From Actinomycetes bacterium (GTDB lineage: Bacteria; Actinomycetota; Acidimicrobiia; Acidimicrobiales; Palsa-688), in the NCBI GenBank assembly GCA_021809105.1, contig JAKBAM010000019.1, positions 1-44,001 on the forward strand: a stretch of 44,001 bases of DNA, read 5' to 3'. Position numbers and translations under genes: made by a program. Positions 41,708 through 44,001 of this stretch are shown here, piece after piece; position 1 is the first letter of the stretch; the number at the start of each line of letters is the position of its first letter. A model generated the notes under the pieces. It had not been told where the DNA came from, ran no database searches, and saw only the letters and a list, made by a program, of their open reading frames with translations.

Positions 41708-42823
41708 GTGACGACCGGCGGCGCAAGCGGCTCGCTGGGTGAGCTGATCGAACGACGGACGGTGCTGATCTGCGCCGGGCCCGGTGGTGTGGGCAAGACG
41801 ACCGCCGCCGCGGCCCTGGCCTACGAGGCGGCAAGGCGGGGCCGTCGAGCCGTAGTCGTGACCATCGACCCGGCCCGGCGGCTGGCGGACGCCCTGGGCC
41901 TCGACGCCTTGACCAACGAGCCCCACCAGGTCGAGCGGGTCTGGGAGGGCCCGGGAGAGATGTGGGCCCTGATGCTCGACGTCAAGGGCACGTTCGACTC
42001 GGCCGTGACCCGTAACGCCAGCAGCGCTGAGCAGGCTCGGGCCATCCTCGACAACCGTCTCTATCGCAACATCTCCGGCGCCCTCTCGGGAACCCAGGAG
42101 TACATGGCGGTCGAGAAACTCTACGACCTGTCCTTCGACCCCCGCTTCGACCTGGTGGTCGTCGATACGCCTCCCACGCGCCACGCCCTGGACTTCCTCG
42201 ACGCGCCGGCCCGCTTGCTCAGGTTCCTCAACAACCGATTCTTCCGGGTACTGATGATGCCGACCAGAGCGAGCCTGCGGGCAGTCAACTTCGCCACCCA
42301 GGCCCTCCTCAAGACCATGTCCAAGGTGGTCGGGGGCGACGTGGTGCGTGACGCAGTAGCGTTCTTCACCGCCTTCGAGGGGATGGAGCAAGGGTTCCGA
42401 GACCGGGCCAGCAAGGTGAAGGCCCTCCTGGCCGCGCCGAGCACCGCTTTCGTCGTCATCTCCGCACCCCGGCGCGACGCGGTGGACGAATCGCTCTACT
42501 TCGCCGGCCGACTGGCGGAGTCCGGGCAACAGGTGGCGGCGCTGGTGGTCAACCGCTTGTTCCCCGAGTTCGGAGGAGCACCCCCGATCGCCCTGCCGCC
42601 TGGGCACCCCGACAGTGGGGCGGCCGGCGTGCTCGACGAGCTGTTGGCCAACGCCAGGGACCTCGCCGGCATCGCGGCCCGGGAGCGCCAGCACGTCGAG
42701 GTCCTGACCAGCCGGATCCATGGCGCAGCGTTGGCCACAGTCCCGCTGCTCGACGACGATGTCCATGACATGGCAGGTCTGGCACTGGTGGCCGCACACC
42801 TCTTCCCAGAGCCGGAGACCTAG
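41708..42823 (+). CDS. ArsA-like ATPase, second subunit
   Basis: A 371-residue paralogue of the upstream ATPase, starting with GTG 41708, 10 bp after its stop. Walker A reads LICAGPGGVGKTTAAAALAY, followed by VTIDPARRLADALGLDAL (the DPAxxL motif of ArsA/GET3) and LVVVDTPPTRHALDFLDAPA. A helical region FFRVLMMPTRASLRAVNFAT resembles the client-binding part of GET3. The two proteins probably act as a heterodimer. In mycobacteria the equivalent pair sits beside whiB4 and ponA2. Confidence 0.93.
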   Translation: MTTGGASGSLGELIERRTVLICAGPGGVGKTTAAAALAYEAARRGRRAVVVTIDPARRLADALGLDALTNEPHQVERVWEGPGEMWALMLDVKGTFDSAVTRNASSAEQARAILDNRLYRNISGALSGTQEYMAVEKLYDLSFDPRFDLVVVDTPPTRHALDFLDAPARLLRFLNNRFFRVLMMPTRASLRAVNFATQALLKTMSKVVGGDVVRDAVAFFTAFEGMEQGFRDRASKVKALLAAPSTAFVVISAPRRDAVDESLYFAGRLAESGQQVAALVVNRLFPEFGGAPPIALPPGHPDSGAAGVLDELLANARDLAGIAARERQHVEVLTSRIHGAALATVPLLDDDVHDMAGLALVAAHLFPEPET

Positions 42824-42889
42824 CCGACGTATGCGGTATGCGGATGTGGCCTGCGGCGAACCCAGCTAACCGCCCGCACGGCTGGAGCC

Positions 42890-43246
42890 CTAGGCCTCCT
42901 GCGGCTCCTGCTTGTCGAGGGCCGTGACGGCTTCCTCCACGGTCTCCGCCACTGTCACGATCCGATCGAAGCCGGTCGTGCGCAGCAACCGCACCAGCGT
43001 CGGCCGGTTGCAGGCCACCGCCACGTCGCCGCCCAGCTCGCGCACCCGCCGGATACCGCCGATGAGCGCGCCCAACCCCGCAGAGTCGACAAACGGGACG
43101 CCCGACATGTCGATCAACAGCCTGTGGCTGGAAGCCATCTCGGCCAGCGACTGCCGGAACTGGCTGACGGTGAATGCGTCGAGCTCGCCGACCGGCCGAC
43201 AGACCGTGTACCCCTCGGGCGTTGTGTCCTGCTGGATGGTGAGCAC
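42890..43246 (-). CDS. STAS-domain anti-sigma factor antagonist
   Basis: A 118-residue SpoIIAA-like protein starting at GTG 43246 with GGAGG upstream. The phosphorylatable serine is Ser55 in LLIDMSGVPFVDSAGLGALI. Such proteins bind an anti-sigma kinase in the unphosphorylated state and release a sigma factor. No kinase or sigma factor gene is adjacent. It is divergent from the receiver-domain gene 160 bp away. Confidence 0.92.
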   Translation of the reverse strand: MLTIQQDTTPEGYTVCRPVGELDAFTVSQFRQSLAEMASSHRLLIDMSGVPFVDSAGLGALIGGIRRVRELGGDVAVACNRPTLVRLLRTTGFDRIVTVAETVEEAVTALDKQEPQEA

Positions 43247-43406
43247 GAAACCTCCTGGTCAGAGGCGTCCATCGCCCTACGCCGACCTCCGCCGGCGAAG
43301 GGAGCGACCGGACGCCAGCGCCTCGGGGCCCCTCCGGGCCTCCCTGCGATGGTACCCACGCGACACCAGATGGTATCGCTGAGGGGGAGGGCGATACCCT
43401 CGGCCA

Positions 43407-43841
43407 GTGCCCGACGTACTCATCGCGACCGACGCCGATTCCGTCTACGAGGAGTTGTGGGCGGTCCTCGGAAGCCCCGACACGACCGTCCGATGGGTGC
43501 GGGAGGGCGCCGAGGTCCGCAAGGCACTGTCCGCCCGACCAGCCGACCTGGCCATCGTCGACATGCAGATCGGGGTCATGGGCGGCATCGCGGTAGCCCT
43601 CGACATGCGCCTGGAGCAAGACGCCGGCCGCCTCGACCCCTGCGCCGTTCTGTTGGTCTTGGACCGGCGGGCCGATGTGTTCCTGGCCCGCCGTTCGGGC
43701 GTCTCCGGCTGGCTCATCAAGCCTCTCGACCCGATCCGCATCCGCCGAGCCGTCGCCGCCATACTGGCCGGCGGCACCTGGGAGGACGACTCCTACCTGC
43801 CCCAACCGGTCGCCGCTCCGTTCGAAGGCCAAGCGTCTTAG
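43407..43841 (+). CDS. Stand-alone response-regulator receiver protein
   Basis: A 144-residue receiver without output domain, starting at GTG 43407. The phosphoacceptor is Asp52 in LAIVDMQIGVMGGIAVALDM, acidic partners are Asp9/Asp11 in LIATDADSV, and Lys105 lies in GWLIKPLDPIRIRRAV. The switch Thr is replaced in AVLLVLDRRA. The last 30 residues are polar. It may act by protein contact, possibly with the divergent STAS protein. Confidence 0.85.
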   Translation: MPDVLIATDADSVYEELWAVLGSPDTTVRWVREGAEVRKALSARPADLAIVDMQIGVMGGIAVALDMRLEQDAGRLDPCAVLLVLDRRADVFLARRSGVSGWLIKPLDPIRIRRAVAAILAGGTWEDDSYLPQPVAAPFEGQAS

Positions 43842-43925
43842 ACCAGCCGCCACCCACGCGCACACTCGCCGGCCGCTGTTCTCGCTGTGCCCGCCCGAGA
43901 AGCGGTCGGCTAACCTGAGTTGCAC

Positions 43926-44000
43926 CGGGAAGTAGCGCAGCTTGGTTAGCGCGCAGCGTTCGGGACGCTGAGGCCGGGGGTTCGAATCCCCCCTTCCCGA
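43926..44000 (+). tRNA. tRNA-Pro (anticodon CGG)
   Basis: A full cloverleaf. The acceptor stem CGGGAAG pairs with CTTCCCG. The D arm is GCGC-AGCTTGGTTA-GCGC. The anticodon stem CAGCG/CGCTG encloses loop TTCGGGA, whose anticodon CGG reads CCG (Pro). The T arm is GGGGG-TTCGAAT-CCCCC. Discriminator A is at 44000. The next base is C at the window edge; whether CCA is encoded cannot be seen. Confidence 0.95.
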
Positions 44001-44001
44001 C

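Overview
The window is high-GC DNA with actinobacterial hallmarks: a WhiB-family Fe-S regulator, a GlnR-like orphan OmpR-type regulator, a pair of ArsA-like ATPases, an actinobacterial-type Mrp, many GTG starts, and secreted proteins built from 'GGYWLVxxDGGxFxFGDAxFxGS' type repeats of a kind I associate with Acidimicrobiia. An uncultured or little-studied member of the Acidimicrobiia is my best guess. This is inference from gene content; no 16S gene is present.

Region 1 (1-7.3 kb) is a catabolic and uptake locus. A minus-strand operon encodes an MDR-type quinone oxidoreductase, a TauD/TfdA dioxygenase, a BKACE (DUF849) enzyme and a partial alpha/beta hydrolase running off the left edge. It is divergent from an AraC-family regulator. 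Next to it is a three-gene ABC importer of the NMT1/TauABC type. Together they look like uptake and degradation of a small organic acid or sulfonate-like compound, with the substrate unknown.

Region 2 (about 7.3-20.9 kb) is a decaying genomic island. It holds a PadR regulator with a frameshifted membrane-protein partner, a VapBC toxin-antitoxin pair, and a membrane-protein gene broken by repeated frameshifts. It also holds a BNR-repeat lipid-anchored or membrane-anchored protein, a six-repeat secreted protein, a type IV pilin-like gene followed by 15 perfect GCGTTG hexamers, and a second broken repeat protein. Further along are a DUF2269 membrane protein, a truncated EAL gene abutting a truncated second copy of the PadR-associated membrane gene, a DUF433/PIN-like toxin-antitoxin pair, and the helicase half of a TraA/MobF relaxase. 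Long gene-free stretches separate these.

Region 3 (21-25.8 kb) is a nitrogen assimilation cluster: GSI-beta (glnA), GSII (glnII), GSI-alpha and a GlnR-like regulator.

Region 4 (25.8-44 kb) is core chromosome. It contains an Fe-S/redox operon (ErpA, an unusual 2Fe-2S/mini-molybdopterin-domain fusion, RidA and a small membrane protein), Mrp, a GGDEF/degenerate-EAL protein, an MBL hydrolase, a membrane-anchored trypsin-fold pseudoprotease, a class A PBP, a Rieske protein, selA-selB, an alpha/beta hydrolase, WhiB, two ArsA-like ATPases, a STAS protein and a lone receiver protein. It ends with tRNA-Pro(CGG). Several of these (PBP, WhiB, ArsA pair, MBL, RidA, trypsin-fold protein) match members of the Mycobacterium tuberculosis Rv3671c-Rv3682 neighbourhood as I remember it, with selAB and other genes interleaved.
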